DNA of 8,174 nucleotides from an uncultured Cytophagaceae bacterium (lineage in GTDB: Bacteria; Bacteroidota; Bacteroidia; Cytophagales; Spirosomataceae), in the NCBI GenBank assembly GCA_903960725.1, contig CAJCBY010000329.1:1-8174 (forward strand), read 5' to 3'. Of the stretch, positions 1 to 6,480 are shown in pieces. The notes under the pieces were generated by a model. That model worked only from the letters and a program-made list of their open reading frames with translations, was not told where the DNA came from and did not search any database. Made by a program: the position numbers and the translations under genes. How positions within the stretch are numbered: the stretch's first letter is position 1; the number at the start of each line of letters is the position of its first letter.

Positions 1-381
1 CTGCAATTGAGCTAATCGAACCTGCCTAGAAAGAGGCGGTGCATTCGAATGGGGAGAAATAAAATCAAGCTCTTGATAAATTTCCGATGGTGCTACAAAC
101 TGTGGAATCAATGGAATATTTGCAAAAGCAAAAATCAAACCTGTATTCCCTTTCGTTAAATCAAAATTAAACTTCAGTTGGTTTTTATCCAGCAAACAAC
201 ATTTAGCCCTTGATAGATGCGCTTGTGATGGAGTTTCACAACATGACGCCGCTTGGGAAAAAGTGGACTTCTTCGCCCCTGTAAAAACACACGTTTCTTC
301 AGTCCACGCAATCCCAAGGCTACCGATTAAGATCCAGGTAGCGAGAAAAAGAGACGTGAAGCTTCGGACAAAGAATTTCAT
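1..381 (-). CDS. Small exported cysteine protein, HYC_CC_PP-like, partial (C-terminus beyond left edge)
   Basis: An open frame of 127 codons runs from ATG at 381-379 to base 1 without a stop, so the gene continues outside the window. The start MKFFVRSFTSLFLATWILIG is a signal peptide or N-terminal membrane anchor (hydrophobic about residues 8-26). The mature part has Cys31, a Cys47-Cys48 pair, a Cys61-Cys62 pair and a Pro115-Pro116 pair near the visible end. This order of one cysteine, CC, CC and a late PP resembles the small Bacteroidota proteins called HYC_CC_PP family, although the His-Tyr before the first Cys is replaced by Glu-Thr. Such proteins often sit next to TonB-dependent receptor genes and have been linked tentatively to metal handling; that role is not shown here. 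It diverges from the protease gene with 35 bases between start codons. Presence of the gene is fairly sure; the family call is tentative. Confidence 0.72.
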   Translation of the reverse strand, partial: MKFFVRSFTSLFLATWILIGSLGIAWTEETCVFTGAKKSTFSQAASCCETPSQAHLSRAKCCLLDKNQLKFNFDLTKGNTGLIFAFANIPLIPQFVAPSEIYQELDFISPHSNAPPLSRQVRLAQLQ

Positions 382-384
382 ACC

Positions 385-412
385 ACGAAATTAAGGACAA
401 TTCGTTAATTTG
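385..412. promoter_or_regulatory. Compact divergent promoter region with overlapping dyads
   Basis: The 35 bases between the two divergent start codons contain a perfect 7-base inverted repeat, AAATTAA (388-394) and TTAATTT (405-411), and a second imperfect one, ACGAAATT (385-392) and AATTCGT (399-405). Read outward, the arms give TTAATTTG (405-412, plus) and TTAATTTC (394-387, minus). These match the Bacteroidota -7 consensus TAnnTTTG at five and four of its six fixed positions. Each ends only 4 or 5 bases before its start codon, so if they are real, both mRNAs begin at or very near the start codon. I see no convincing -33 TTG box at proper spacing for either. The dyads could equally be an operator. 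Confidence 0.35.
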
Positions 413-416
413 CTTT

Positions 417-2018
417 ATGTTTCAGCGATTTATCTTCTTTTTACTACTCAGTGCTAGTCTGCCAATACAAGCGCAAACGTATCGCTACTTAATTTTATTT
501 AAAGATAAAGCTGCTAACACCTTTACAGTAAACAATCCAAGCACTTTCTTAAGTTCCAAAAGCCTCGAACGTCGCAGAAAAAACCGTATTTCGATCAATA
601 CGCAAGATCTTCCTGTCAGTCAAACTTACCTCAACCAAGTAAAAGCCACAGGCGCTAACATACTATTTCCATTAAAATGGATCAATGGGGCGCTGATTAC
701 ACAAAAACCGAGTGAACTGAAGAAAACCCTCGCACTTAACTGCATCAAAGGCCTTTATTGGAATTTTCCGGCTGATTCAAGTTCCGCAAATCAAATTCAA
801 AGTGGGATTCAAGCTAATTCAAATAACCTAGATTATGGAAATTCAATTACGCAGATTACACAGTTAGGAATCGATCAAATGCACACAAAAGGCATTCGAG
901 GCGATGGCATACTTATTACCCTCCTAGACGATGGATTTAGAAATGCGAATACCGTATCCTACCTTCAAAATGTAGTCAAAGAGAAGAGAATCCTAGCGAC
1001 ACTAACGACAGATCCTACCCTAAACTCTGTTTATACAGCTGGAGGCCACGGCACGAATGTCCTCTCAACCATTGCGGGGTATGAACCTGGGAAATTAATT
1101 GGGGCCGCCTACCAAGCCTCTTTCGCCCTTGCTCAAACGGAGGAAAGTAGTCACGAATTAATCGTAGAAGAAGCCAATTGGCTGAGAGGGGCAGAATGGG
1201 CAGATAGCTTAGGAACTGATATCCTCAACTCCTCACTAGGCTATTCGACCTTTGATAATCCCGTTCATAACCATACTTACCGCGACATGAACGGCAAAAC
1301 AACGCTAGTCTCCCTAGCCGCCTCTTGGGCCGCTAGCAAAGGAATTCTATGCACTGTTAGTGCCGGAAATGAAGGGGCTAACTCTTGGAAATACATCACA
1401 GCGCCAGCAGATGCGGATTCAATACTAACGGTAGGATCAGTGAGTGCTTTAGGCGGCGTATCACCCTTTAGTTCGCAAGGACCCAGCTTCGATGGAAGAG
1501 TGAAGCCGGATGTAGTTGCCCTGGGATCTTCCACCACCGTAGGGTTCGTCGACGGACGAATTGGTCTATCTAATGGAACCTCCTTCTCTGCCCCATTGAT
1601 AGCAGGACTTGCCGCTGGACTTTTCCAAAAATTCCCTACCCATACCGCACAACAAATTAGAAATGCCCTGCTAAAATCAGGATCTCAATTTGCTAAAACC
1701 GACCTATTTCTCGGTTTTGGCATCCCAAACTTCGACAAAGCAAGTGCAGCAATGGAACTTATCTTAGGCAGTGAAGAAGAGAGCACTAAACTCAACATTT
1801 ATCCTAATCCCATCAGTCCAGGCAGCCCATTACATATTTCCATGCCATTTACTGCTGCAAAAGTAGACGTTTTAAATAGCCTAGGTGTTGTGATCCATTC
1901 CTTCCAACTAGATCAAGCAGAATCAACAATTTACCTTGGACCCTTCGTTTCTGGAAAATATTATTTTAGATTTACCACAGAATCAACCTCTATTACCAAA
2001 TCTGTCCTATTACGATGA
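417..2018 (+). CDS. Secreted S8 (subtilisin-like) serine protease with type IX secretion sorting domain
   Basis: A 533-residue extracellular endopeptidase precursor. Residues 1-19 form a signal peptide (hydrophobic core, then IQA before Q20). Residues 20 to about 140 are an N-terminal extension, probably a propeptide, with an SLERRRKNR basic stretch at 49-57. The peptidase domain spans roughly 150-450 with the full triad: Asp171 in LLDDGF, His211 in GGHGTN, Ser389 in NGTSFSAP, and the oxyanion-hole Asn318 in SAGNEG. From about residue 458, LNIYPNP opens a C-terminal domain of about 75 residues ending KSVLLR, typical of type A sorting domains that direct passage through the outer membrane by the type IX system and are cleaved off. 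The ATG at 417 is the first in frame and gives a good signal peptide. The stop overlaps the next start by 4 bases (ATGA), which suggests translational coupling. All catalytic residues are present, so activity is expected; the substrate is unknown. Confidence 0.93.
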   Translation: MFQRFIFFLLLSASLPIQAQTYRYLILFKDKAANTFTVNNPSTFLSSKSLERRRKNRISINTQDLPVSQTYLNQVKATGANILFPLKWINGALITQKPSELKKTLALNCIKGLYWNFPADSSSANQIQSGIQANSNNLDYGNSITQITQLGIDQMHTKGIRGDGILITLLDDGFRNANTVSYLQNVVKEKRILATLTTDPTLNSVYTAGGHGTNVLSTIAGYEPGKLIGAAYQASFALAQTEESSHELIVEEANWLRGAEWADSLGTDILNSSLGYSTFDNPVHNHTYRDMNGKTTLVSLAASWAASKGILCTVSAGNEGANSWKYITAPADADSILTVGSVSALGGVSPFSSQGPSFDGRVKPDVVALGSSTTVGFVDGRIGLSNGTSFSAPLIAGLAAGLFQKFPTHTAQQIRNALLKSGSQFAKTDLFLGFGIPNFDKASAAMELILGSEEESTKLNIYPNPISPGSPLHISMPFTAAKVDVLNSLGVVIHSFQLDQAESTIYLGPFVSGKYYFRFTTESTSITKSVLLR

Positions 2019-3124
2019 AAACACGCTTTCTTTCACTTGATATCCTCCGAGGAATCACGCTTGCGGGTATGATTTTAGTCAACAATAATGGCAATGGCGA
2101 TTTTACCTACGGCCCCTTGTTACACGCTCAATGGAATGGTTTTACACCTACGGATCTCGTTTTCCCTAGTTTTCTTTTCATGGTGGGAGTAGCCATGCGA
2201 TTTTCATTCAAGGCCTTTAATTATGAATTGACGCCGTCCGTTCGAAATAAAATCTTAAAGCGAACCTTATATTTATTCTTAATTAATTACTTTGTTTTTT
2301 ACTTCCCATTCACCGATTTCTCGTTTGAAAAACTACGTTTTCTAAACGTTTTACCCCGGATCGCCCTATCCTATTGTGCTGTCGCCTTTATAACGCTTCA
2401 GGTTCCGTCCAAATGGCTCTCCTGGATCAATGCGGGTGTTTTATTGTCATTCTGGGGAATTATGTATGCCTTTGGCGATGCAGGTTTATGGATGGATATT
2501 AGTCATAATGCAGTCAGGAAACTAGATTTATTCTTATTCGGAGAATCGCATTTGTACCATGGAAATGTGGTGAATGGCGTCCGAATCGCCTTCGACCCGG
2601 AAGGTTTTCTGAGTACCTTACCAGCGATTTCTACCTGCCTTTTTGGCTACCAAGTAAGTCTATATTTAGAAAATCAGGCCAAAGAAGGAAAGTCCGCCTT
2701 ACTCGGCCTTCTTGGCTGGGGCGCGGCATTGATTTTAGTGGCTGTCATCTGGGATCAAGCATTCCCTATCAACAAAAAGCTTTGGACAAGCTCTTTCGTC
2801 CTCGTCTGTGCAGGCATTGACTTTATACTGATCGGACTATTAAACTGGTGGATTGAAACGAAAGAACGCCATTTCGGTAATACATTTTTTCTGGTTTTGG
2901 GAACAAATTCCATCCTTGCCTACGGTATTTCTGAGATCATTGCCATCCAATTAGGTAATTTCCAAATTCAAGACAAATCGGCTAGCGAATGGCTGTATTG
3001 GCATATTTTCGAACCCATCTTTGGCAAATACAATGGCTCATTGGCCTACGCAATTGCTTTCGTGATGGTTTGCTGGAGTTTGTGTTGGGTGTTTTGGAGG
3101 AAGAAGTGGTTTCTCAAGGTTTAA
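2015..3124 (+). CDS. Heparan-alpha-glucosaminide N-acetyltransferase-like membrane acyltransferase (HGSNAT/DUF5009-type)
   Basis: A 369-residue inner-membrane protein with about ten hydrophobic segments (for example around 10-24, 49-62, 82-99, 113-130, 134-153, 229-246, 257-276, 289-312 and 343-361). The N-terminus, RFLSLDILRGITLAGMILVN followed by HAQWNGFTPTDLVFPSFLF, is the hallmark of the family of human HGSNAT and bacterial NagX/DUF5009 proteins. His37 aligns, from memory, with the histidine that carries the acetyl group in HGSNAT. FPINKKLWTSSFVL (250-263) is another family block. The family moves acetyl groups across a membrane onto amino sugars; in bacteria the acceptor is usually unknown. 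The length is normal for bacterial members. The start is fixed by the ATGA overlap with the protease gene. The convergent neighbour is a ROK sugar kinase, which fits a sugar theme, but the two are not in one operon. The general family call is firm, the reaction is inferred. Confidence 0.87.
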   Translation: MKTRFLSLDILRGITLAGMILVNNNGNGDFTYGPLLHAQWNGFTPTDLVFPSFLFMVGVAMRFSFKAFNYELTPSVRNKILKRTLYLFLINYFVFYFPFTDFSFEKLRFLNVLPRIALSYCAVAFITLQVPSKWLSWINAGVLLSFWGIMYAFGDAGLWMDISHNAVRKLDLFLFGESHLYHGNVVNGVRIAFDPEGFLSTLPAISTCLFGYQVSLYLENQAKEGKSALLGLLGWGAALILVAVIWDQAFPINKKLWTSSFVLVCAGIDFILIGLLNWWIETKERHFGNTFFLVLGTNSILAYGISEIIAIQLGNFQIQDKSASEWLYWHIFEPIFGKYNGSLAYAIAFVMVCWSLCWVFWRKKWFLKV

Positions 3125-3188
3125 TTTTAATTATATTCTAAAATCGTGCTGCGCAATGATTTTGTGAATCTAATTAAAATTAAATCTT
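3116..3188 (+). terminator. Long hairpin across the acyltransferase stop codon, candidate terminator
   Basis: A 73-base imperfect palindrome. Bases 3116-3133 pair with 3171-3188 (18 pairs, one of them G-U), including the perfect 14-base arms TTTAATTTTAATTA (3120-3133) and TAATTAAAATTAAA (3171-3184). After a T/C mismatch, ATTC (3135-3138) pairs with GAAT (3166-3169). Then AAAATC (3140-3145) pairs with GATTTT (3158-3163), closed by a short GC tip around 3148-3154. The stop codon TAA (3122-3124) lies within the 5' arm. The 20 bases after the hairpin contain 12 T but no unbroken U-tract. It probably ends or protects the protease-acyltransferase transcript; the stem is unusually long and AT-rich for a standard intrinsic terminator. 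Confidence 0.5.
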
Positions 3189-3228
3189 TCGATTCTTATT
3201 ATTGAGCAAGTTTTGATTACGTTAGATC

Positions 3229-3247
3229 TGAATCTATGATAGATTCA
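3229..3247. repeat. Perfect 8-base palindrome with 3-base loop
   Basis: TGAATCTA (3229-3236) and TAGATTCA (3240-3247) are exact inverted repeats around TGA. A further direct copy of TGAATCTA lies at 3165-3172, in the 3' arm of the hairpin to the left. It sits midway between the convergent genes, so it could be part of the 3' untranslated region of either transcript, or a small protein-binding site. No function can be assigned from sequence. Confidence 0.5.
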
Positions 3248-3263
3248 AAGAGCAAGCGATTTA

Positions 3264-3350
3264 AAATCTGAAGGCTGTTTTAATTTGGGGATTTTAGAAA
3301 TTATGACGTAGACCAATTTGAAAATCCCCAAACTAAATGGCCTCAGATTT
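3264..3350 (-). repeat. Long near-perfect hairpin across the ROK gene stop codon, possible transcript-end structure
   Basis: An 87-base imperfect palindrome. From outside in: 3264-3270 pair with 3344-3350; 3272-3275 with 3340-3343 (A3271 bulged); two G-U pairs at 3276-3277 with 3338-3339; T3278 bulged; 3279-3282 with 3334-3337; one A/C mismatch. Then come the perfect 12-base arms TTTGGGGATTTT (3284-3295) and AAAATCCCCAAA (3321-3332), and a further 5-pair stem AAATT/AATTT (3298-3302 with 3315-3319) around a 12-base loop. That is about 34 pairs. The right arm includes the last five codons and stop (TAG, 3335-3333) of the ROK kinase gene. No U-run follows on either strand, so a standard intrinsic terminator is uncertain; a role in 3'-end formation or RNA stability is the simplest guess. 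Confidence 0.55.
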
Positions 3351-4262
3351 ATAAAGCAGCGCTGCCCCAAAAACCCCAGCCGAATCCCCTAACTTGGGCT
3401 TCACTATCGGTGTCAGGACTTCCCCAGAATTGAAAATGTATTTCTTGATTCGTTCGATTCCCTCTGAATAAAGTAAATCGATATTGCCTACGCCACCGCC
3501 TATGACAATGACTTGAGGGTCTAACACATTAATTAGTGTCGAAACGGCACGGCCGAAATTTTCTAACATGCGATCGATGGTTGCAGAGGCATGAGCGTCT
3601 GATTCGGCTAGATGAGCTTGTAGGATTTGTGGCATGCGGAGTTTTTGACCTGAAATAGAAAAATAAAATTCCTCCAATGCAGGACCTGAGATGACATGTT
3701 CCACACAGCCTGATTTGCCGCAATAGCAGGCTTTACCGCCTTCTTCTAAGATATTATGTCCCCATTCGCCACCGATTCCGTGTAGGCCATTAATTACTTG
3801 ACCGTGAACGACTAAGCCGCCACCCACACCGGTTCCCATGATGATCCCAAAAACGACCTCGGCCTTAGGATTTACATCCTGAACAGCTCCCATCAAGGTT
3901 TCTGCCAAGGCAAAACAATTTGCATCATTCGCGAGACGGACTTCTACGCCTAAAGCTTTCGTTAAATCAGCGGCCATCGCACGACCATTCATGGAGGTCG
4001 TGTTACAGTTTTTCATGGTTTGAGTGGCTGGATTCAAGACACCAGGCGTGGCGAATCCAATATGGGACGGTGAAACCCCTAATTGTTCTGAAACGCGAGA
4101 AACTAAACGAGCGACTTGGGAAATGATGTGTTCATAGCCTTTGGAGGCTTCTGTATCAATGCGTTCTCGAGCAATGACTTGCGTAACATCGGAGGCAGAC
4201 AAGACGGCACATTCGATTTTGGTTCCCCCTAAATCGATGCCCCATAAATAGGATTTTTCCAT
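3333..4262 (-). CDS. ROK-family sugar kinase (fructokinase/glucokinase-like)
   Basis: A 309-residue cytoplasmic kinase that would phosphorylate a hexose with ATP. DLGGTK (10-15) is the N-terminal phosphate-binding loop. ANDANC (111-116) holds the likely catalytic base Asp113. GTGVGGG (143-149) is the second nucleotide loop, and GGEWGHN (164-170) contains the ExGH sugar-binding motif. His169 with Cys179, Cys181 and Cys186 (CYCGKSGC) forms the ROK zinc site. IGGGVG (254-259) lies near the C-terminus. The NTTSMNGR stretch and EWGHN resemble E. coli Mak-type fructokinase more than NagK, but specificity within ROK proteins is hard to predict. I chose ATG at 4262, 4 bases after the rsgA stop; a longer frame from a TTG at 4292 would overlap rsgA by 26 bases and add the low-complexity MRTTTTVAKP, which is not family-like. 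It is the last gene of the waaA-rsgA-ROK operon and ends inside the long hairpin. Confidence 0.88.
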   Translation of the reverse strand: MEKSYLWGIDLGGTKIECAVLSASDVTQVIARERIDTEASKGYEHIISQVARLVSRVSEQLGVSPSHIGFATPGVLNPATQTMKNCNTTSMNGRAMAADLTKALGVEVRLANDANCFALAETLMGAVQDVNPKAEVVFGIIMGTGVGGGLVVHGQVINGLHGIGGEWGHNILEEGGKACYCGKSGCVEHVISGPALEEFYFSISGQKLRMPQILQAHLAESDAHASATIDRMLENFGRAVSTLINVLDPQVIVIGGGVGNIDLLYSEGIERIKKYIFNSGEVLTPIVKPKLGDSAGVFGAALLYKSEAI

Positions 4263-4266
4263 AGGT

Positions 4267-5199
4267 TTAGCGACGGTTGTCGTTGTTCTCAAAAATACTT
4301 AAATAACTCAAATAACGGCTATGTGCGATATCTCCAGCCTCAAATGCTTTCAAAACGGCACAAGCCGGCTCCGAAATATGCAAGCAATTATTGAATTTAC
4401 ATTCGCCTATCAGCGCACGCATTTCGGGAAAATAATGGGATAATTCTTCTTTCTCTATTTCCATGACCCCTAATTCATTGATGCCCGGGCTATCAATCAA
4501 ATAGGTTTCTGGACCTAATTCCCACATGGTGGAATAGGTGGTTGTATGCACCCCTTTTTGGGCAAAATCAGATATTTCCTTCACTTTGATATTCAAATGG
4601 GGAGATACCAAATTCAATAAACTGGATTTACCCACACCAGAATGACCCGCTAAAAGCGATATCTTTCCGGCAAACATCGCTCTAAATTCATCGACACCTT
4701 GGCTACGCGGAATAGAGGTAAACAATATGCCATAGCCTAATTCTTGGTAGAGCGCTGCGTATTCGAAGATTTGGTCCTCTTCCTCCTCATTCAATAAATC
4801 CATCTTGTTAAAAACGATGGTGACGGGGATTCGAAATGCTTCGGCAGTAACTAAAAAACGGTCTAAGAAACCCAACGAGGTCTTAGGGGATTTCAAAGTC
4901 ATCACGAAGATGGCTTGATCCACATTTGCAGCCATTAACTGGCCCTGACCCGTTTTGTGAACCGATTTTCGAATGATATAATTCGTACGCGGGATAATTT
5001 CTTCAATGACAACCGTCTCGTTTGCTTCGTCCTCCACCGCATAAATGACGCGGTCGCCCACGGTAACGGGATTGGAAGTTTTGGGACCTTTCAACTTAAA
5101 TTTTCCTTTCAAGCGACCCTTAAATACCTTTCCAGACTCGGAACGAATTTCGTACCAAGAACCAGTTGAACGCATAATTAAGCCCTTATTTCCTTCCAT
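4267..5199 (-). CDS. rsgA: Ribosome small-subunit-dependent GTPase RsgA
   Basis: A 310-residue circularly permuted GTPase that acts in late 30S subunit maturation and releases from the subunit on GTP hydrolysis. Order of parts: an OB-fold RNA-binding domain (about 1-75); then the GTPase with motifs in the permuted order G4 NKMD (131-134), G1 GHSGVGKS (185-192), G2 threonines in GVHTTT (216-221), and G3 DSPG (236-239); then a C-terminal zinc knuckle with Cys267, Cys272, His274 and Cys280. Length and motif order are normal for RsgA. The ATG at 5199 overlaps the end of waaA by 14 bases; I prefer it to the internal Met9 because KGLIMRSTGSW forms the first strand of the OB fold. It lies 4 bases ahead of the ROK kinase ATG, so the three genes are very probably cotranscribed. 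The pairing with waaA seems to be positional rather than functional. Confidence 0.96.
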   Translation of the reverse strand: MEGNKGLIMRSTGSWYEIRSESGKVFKGRLKGKFKLKGPKTSNPVTVGDRVIYAVEDEANETVVIEEIIPRTNYIIRKSVHKTGQGQLMAANVDQAIFVMTLKSPKTSLGFLDRFLVTAEAFRIPVTIVFNKMDLLNEEEEDQIFEYAALYQELGYGILFTSIPRSQGVDEFRAMFAGKISLLAGHSGVGKSSLLNLVSPHLNIKVKEISDFAQKGVHTTTYSTMWELGPETYLIDSPGINELGVMEIEKEELSHYFPEMRALIGECKFNNCLHISEPACAVLKAFEAGDIAHSRYLSYLSIFENNDNRR

Positions 5200-6427
5200 T
5201 GATTGCTAAATTACGCACAAATTGGTTGATTCTTTCGGTCGCACCCGATTGCAATTGAACAAAGGCGCGCGATTGCACTTGCTTATTCACAAAAACATCG
5301 TCGACATCGTAAATCACGCGCATCGCCTGATCTAATGCTTCCGTATTGGCTATTGGAAAAGCAAGTCCTAGTTCAATTAGATCTCTCGCCTCCCGGAATT
5401 TCAAGTAATTTTTATTGCCAAAAAACACCGTCGGCCCAAAGACCGCCGCCTCCAAGGTATTGTGCAATCCATCACCAAAAGCCCCACCAACATAGGCAAA
5501 CGAAGCTCCGCGGTATAAATTTGCTAATCGACCTACCTCATTTACGAAAAGTACGTCGGCCTTTTCGCGCACCGGACCTTTGGAATAAGAAACAGTCAAT
5601 TCTATCTTCTCTTCCCAAGTTTTCAATTCCTCTGTATGAATTTCATGCGGCGCAATAATCCATTTAAAAGGATATTTCTTCGAATTAATGAGCGGAATTA
5701 ACAAATCCATATCGGCCTGCCAGGCAGAACCCACCACCATAAATTCGGTATTGTCTAAAAATTGTGTCATTAAATCCCAAGAAACAGGATTTCGCAAGGT
5801 ATCTAGCACACGATCAAATCGGGTATCCCCCGCCACCGTCACATTCGTACGATTCAACAAATCTGCTGATGACTGATCTTGAACAAATAAATGCGTAAAA
5901 CAGTCCAATAAACGACGGTAAAAACCACCGTACCATTGAAAAAATACTTGATTAGGGCGAAATATCGCTGAAACTAAAATCGTAGGAACAGCGCGCTTTT
6001 TTAAACCTGTTAAATAATAATGCCAAAATTCATACTTCACAAAAACCGCCAGCGAAGGCTTCACTAAATCCAAGAAACGCGCGCTGTTAAAATAACCATC
6101 CAAAGGCAAATAGCTGACATAATCTGCCCCTGTATAGTTTTTACGAACCTCATATCCAGAGGGGGAGAAAAATGTAACTAACACAAAATGGTCAGGATTT
6201 TCCTTTTTATACGCTTCAATAATGGGTCTCCCTTGCTCAAATTCCCCCATGGAGGCAGTGTGAAACCAGGCCACGGGCTTGTCGTTCGATTTAAAATGCT
6301 GATCGAGACCCGCCCAAACCTGCTTTTGGCCCTCATTCATCAACGCAGCTTTAGTTTGAAACAAAGCGGCGAAACGAATAAGACCCCGATATAAAAACAA
6401 GAGAAAAGAATAGAGGCAAACCCTCAT
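5186..6427 (-). CDS. waaA: 3-deoxy-D-manno-octulosonic acid (Kdo) transferase
   Basis: A 413-residue GT-B glycosyltransferase (family GT30) that transfers Kdo from CMP-Kdo onto lipid A precursor at the cytoplasmic face of the inner membrane. The first about 25 residues (CLYSFLLFLYRGLIRFAALF) form a membrane-binding hydrophobic helix. The N-terminal domain has ASMGEFEQGRP (58-68) with Glu62 in the place of the catalytic acid known in the family. It also has FFSPSGYE (86-93), KYEFW (131-135) and VAGDTRFDR (198-206). The C-terminal, CMP-Kdo-binding domain has IIAPHEIH (257-264) and GGAFGDGLHNTLEAAVFG (314-331). Length is typical. ATG at 6427 is the likely start and heads the minus-strand operon, 53 bases from the divergent ytxJ ATG. 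Whether it adds one or two Kdo residues cannot be told. The alternative symbol is kdtA. Confidence 0.95.
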   Translation of the reverse strand: MRVCLYSFLLFLYRGLIRFAALFQTKAALMNEGQKQVWAGLDQHFKSNDKPVAWFHTASMGEFEQGRPIIEAYKKENPDHFVLVTFFSPSGYEVRKNYTGADYVSYLPLDGYFNSARFLDLVKPSLAVFVKYEFWHYYLTGLKKRAVPTILVSAIFRPNQVFFQWYGGFYRRLLDCFTHLFVQDQSSADLLNRTNVTVAGDTRFDRVLDTLRNPVSWDLMTQFLDNTEFMVVGSAWQADMDLLIPLINSKKYPFKWIIAPHEIHTEELKTWEEKIELTVSYSKGPVREKADVLFVNEVGRLANLYRGASFAYVGGAFGDGLHNTLEAAVFGPTVFFGNKNYLKFREARDLIELGLAFPIANTEALDQAMRVIYDVDDVFVNKQVQSRAFVQLQSGATERINQFVRNLAINGRK

Positions 6428-6434
6428 TTTTTAC

Positions 6435-6442
6435 TAAATTTG
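6435..6442 (+). promoter_or_regulatory. Candidate -7 promoter element for the ytxJ operon
   Basis: TAAATTTG matches the Bacteroidota -7 consensus TAnnTTTG at every fixed position. It lies 38 bases before the ytxJ ATG and would give a leader of roughly 30 bases. I found no TTG box at the usual spacing upstream, which would fall in the first codons of waaA. The short consensus occurs by chance in AT-rich DNA, so position carries most of the weight. Confidence 0.42.
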
Positions 6443-6454
6443 ATGTTGAAACGT

Positions 6455-6462
6455 TAAAATTA
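6455..6462 (-). promoter_or_regulatory. Weak candidate -7 element for the waaA operon
   Basis: On the minus strand this reads TAATTTTA, one mismatch from TAnnTTTG. It would start transcription about 20 bases before the waaA ATG. If both this and the element at 6435-6442 are used, the two promoters face each other and their transcripts overlap. No clear -33 box was seen. Confidence 0.25.
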
Positions 6463-6480
6463 CGAAAAAGGCAGGTGAAT

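Noticed and set aside
1277..1537. Minus-strand open frame inside the protease gene
   Set aside because: Antisense to the conserved catalytic domain, with no promoter or recognisable product.
3125..3332. Small gene or MITE in the convergent gap
   Set aside because: No convincing open frame with a start is visible; the sequence is explained by hairpins. There is no target-site duplication or transposase end I can identify, so a mobile element remains only a possibility.
4263..4292. Upstream TTG start adding ten residues to the ROK kinase
   Set aside because: The extension is Thr-rich, overlaps the end of rsgA in another frame and is not like family N-termini; the ATG at 4262 sits 4 bases after the rsgA stop, nine residues before DLGGTK.
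6475..6480. GTG start for ytxJ
   Set aside because: It adds only two residues, and the ATG at 6481 gives the usual MNWIPL family start with AGGTGA just ahead.
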